From a virus: a DNA stretch of 64,000 bases. Below are positions 62,681-64,000 of the stretch, in pieces (positions within the stretch are counted from its first letter, which is position 1; every line of letters starts with the position of its first letter). Made by a program: the position numbers and the translations under genes. The DNA lies in the IMG/VR virus record IMGVR_UViG_3300036770_005816, positions 62,001 through 126,000 of that record; one strand, 5' to 3'. Under the pieces are notes generated by a model. That model had not been told where the DNA came from, made no database searches, and saw only the letters and a program-made list of their open reading frames with translations.

Positions 62681-63606
62681 TAGAAGGTGATGCTCCCGCT
62701 TGCCAAGAATTGATAGATGCGATGCGTTGCTGTAGTTGTGTACGTTACAGATGAGCCAGTTGTCGTTGCTGCTCTATATGCAATTGGATAACGCACTATG
62801 ACTACGCCAGAGCCACCAGCACCCCCATTGGTTGGAATTGGATGTTGCCCGCCACCTCCACCGCCGCCAGTATTTTCCGTTCCCGCTCCAGCAGCGCTAT
62901 TACTCAATCCACCGCCATTTCCCCCTCCGCCAGAGCCTCCAGTTCCGCCGTTCGCTCCAGTGTTTCCTGATGCGCCACCACCACCGCCACCAGCACGAGT
63001 GACCGATGACCCAGTAATTAAGGATGTGACACCATTGCCGCCGTTGCCACCCCTGGTTGAGGCTAAATAATTCCCTCCGATTGTTCCAGAACCTCCGCCA
63101 CCACCACCGAGAAGGTATGAGCCAGTTACGTGTCGCCCAGTCCCTCCCGCATAACCCTGATTGGTAGTTCCTGACGCACCAGCCACCTCATTGCCATCTC
63201 CAGTATTTCCAGAACTTCCACCGCCAGAACCTCCAGTTATGCCTGGATTATCTCCAAATCTTGCTCCTCCGCCTCCGCCAGATGCAGTGATTGAACCGAA
63301 TGTGGAGTTCTGTCCAGACCCCCCTTTTCCACTTGATGCAGAACCTGCGCTTCCCCCACCACCTACGGTAACTGTATATGTTGTTCCGCTAGTAATTGAT
63401 AATTGACTTTCTGTATTTGCGCCACCACCAGAAGTTTCACCAGACACAGAGCATCTGTATCCGCCAGCACCGCCGCCACCCCCCGCATTACCGCCACCCC
63501 CACCGCCACCAGCAATAACTAAGTACTCAACGGTTTGAGGCGCCAAAGTTAAAGCATTAATGTAATTCTTCAACCCCTGAACTCCGTACGGCGTGGAAAT
63601 CGGCAT
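62680..63606 (-). CDS. Glycine-rich tail/adhesin protein (308 aa) C
   Basis: MPISTPYGVQGLKNYINALT, then PQTVEYLVIAGGGGGGGNAGGGGGAGGYRCSVSGETSGGGANTESQLSITSGTTYTVTVGGGG, and a C-terminal YTTTATHRIYQFLASGSITF strand. Clear paralogue of the gene at 58370 (same YRxSVSGExSGGGAxxES block). Overlaps the next gene by one base. Confidence 0.85.
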   Translation of the reverse strand: MPISTPYGVQGLKNYINALTLAPQTVEYLVIAGGGGGGGNAGGGGGAGGYRCSVSGETSGGGANTESQLSITSGTTYTVTVGGGGSAGSASSGKGGSGQNSTFGSITASGGGGGARFGDNPGITGGSGGGSSGNTGDGNEVAGASGTTNQGYAGGTGRHVTGSYLLGGGGGGSGTIGGNYLASTRGGNGGNGVTSLITGSSVTRAGGGGGGASGNTGANGGTGGSGGGGNGGGLSNSAAGAGTENTGGGGGGGQHPIPTNGGAGGSGVVIVRYPIAYRAATTTGSSVTYTTTATHRIYQFLASGSITF

Positions 63607-63612
63607 CAGGAA

Positions 63613-63948
63613 TCAGACTTCCTTTTCCCACCCTATGGCGATGACGTTCACGACGCTCGCAGCGTCAGATAAGCCTTCCAAAGTTTCGCCGGCGGTGAGA
63701 ACGAGAGCGGTATCAAAGACCATGATGTCGTTCGCACCGATAGGCAACTGAGACATGAAACGGTTGGCAGCCGTAGCCGCCGAACCAATCGAGAGAGTCA
63801 CAGTGCGGTCTACCGTGTCCGTGTTGCAAATGATGATTTGTTTAATTACCTCAACCCTGCTCGCCGCCACGGTTGCGATGGTCGTCGTTGTCGTGCCCAA
63901 CTGCGTTGGTCCGCCAAGTCTCTGTTCTGTTCTATCTCCGGCTGCCAT
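63613..63948 (-). CDS. Virion/decoration-type protein (111 aa)
   Basis: MAAGDRTEQRLGGPTQLGTTTTTIATVAASRVEVIKQIIICNTDTVDRTVTLSIGSAATAANRFMSQ in outline: the common phage domain VIKQIIICNTDxxxRTVTLxIG. Related in layout to the gene at 59311. Probably baseplate or head-tail linked. Confidence 0.82.
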   Translation of the reverse strand: MAAGDRTEQRLGGPTQLGTTTTTIATVAASRVEVIKQIIICNTDTVDRTVTLSIGSAATAANRFMSQLPIGANDIMVFDTALVLTAGETLEGLSDAASVVNVIAIGWEKEV

Positions 63949-63951
63949 TTT

Positions 63952-64000
63952 CTATCCTCCGATAATGTCCATTGTGATTATTGCGGCGTTTCTCGTGTCT
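63952..64000 (-). CDS. C-terminal fragment of a further minus-strand gene
   Basis: Frame ending DTRNAAIITMDIIGG* just before the start of the gene at 63613 (GGAGGATAGAAA lies between, a strong RBS for that gene). Only 15 codons are in the window; identity unknown. Confidence 0.6.
   Translation of the reverse strand, partial: DTRNAAIITMDIIGG

Noticed and set aside
61422-63406. Pro-rich plus-strand frames opposite the glycine-rich tail genes
   Set aside because: They mirror GGN codons of the real minus-strand genes.

Overview
The window is part of a tailed bacteriophage genome (Caudoviricetes), probably infecting an actinobacterium. The phage assignment rests on a lysis cassette (GH25 muramidase, M15/VanY-type peptidase, small membrane proteins), glycine-rich tail proteins, an Mtd_N-like tail protein and dozens of small overlapping genes. 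The actinobacterial assignment rests on a WhiB regulator, a proteasome-like Ntn hydrolase, a DUF6011-like protein, secreted Thr-repeat architecture and LexA-type GAAC-N4-GTTC dyads. No terminase, portal, capsid or polymerase gene is recognisable, and genes are cut at both edges, so the genome continues on both sides.

Layout. 1-3.6 kb (minus): virion-type proteins with Asp/Gly calcium-binding-like modules, one ending in an ADP-ribosyltransferase-like domain. 3.6-6.05 kb: a strongly C/A-rich (plus strand) block with a DUF1599-like protein, a winged-helix-like protein, a PD-(D/E)xK-like nuclease and an SPPY DNA methyltransferase. 6.06-6.3 kb: an abrupt flip to G/T-rich sequence carrying five GAACATGTGTT sites, four at exact 20-bp spacing. 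6.3-20 kb: ParB-like, RuvC-like, HNH, SSB, DUF932, SMARCAL1-like helicase, metallophosphoesterase and small unknown proteins. 20-40.4 kb: about 45 small genes in short operons on both strands, each with its own elaborate 5' region, plus a MoxR AAA ATPase/VWA pair. 40.4-44.6 kb: a replisome-organiser-like protein, ribbon-helix-helix proteins, WhiB, the Ntn hydrolase, a metallophosphoesterase and two tRNAs (Ile-UAU, Arg-UCU). 45.3-48.7 kb (minus): lysis genes. 48.7-58.1 kb: a 904-aa Thr-rich secreted protein, fibre-like proteins, three 2OG-Fe(II) oxygenases, a DUF6065-like protein and two glycosyltransferases. 58.1-64 kb (minus): tail/adhesin proteins, several glycine-rich.

The central region has an unusually systematic regulatory design. 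(1) A promoter/operator-like element, GTCACA-N(12-14)-GTGCGTARTA, precedes about 18 transcription units on both strands. (2) Downstream lies a leader hairpin whose stem varies by compensatory changes while its flanks (CTACTAG before, AGAAAG after) are kept. (3) A 16-mer, GACGGTGGCGGAAAGC, occurs 14 times, always in the same orientation, in some cases as a ribosome-binding leader. (4) AGTCCCGC/GCGGGACT dyads mark the gene-free gaps. These recall, but differ from, start-associated sequences of cluster K and stoperators of cluster A mycobacteriophages.

The most interesting protein system is at 51-58 kb. Three prolyl-hydroxylase-like oxygenases and two glycosyltransferases surround a protein with ten PPxFxx repeats, beside a long Thr/Pro-rich secreted protein. 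A phage-encoded hydroxylation/glycosylation pathway for a fibre or surface protein is a reasonable hypothesis, not shown by the sequence alone.
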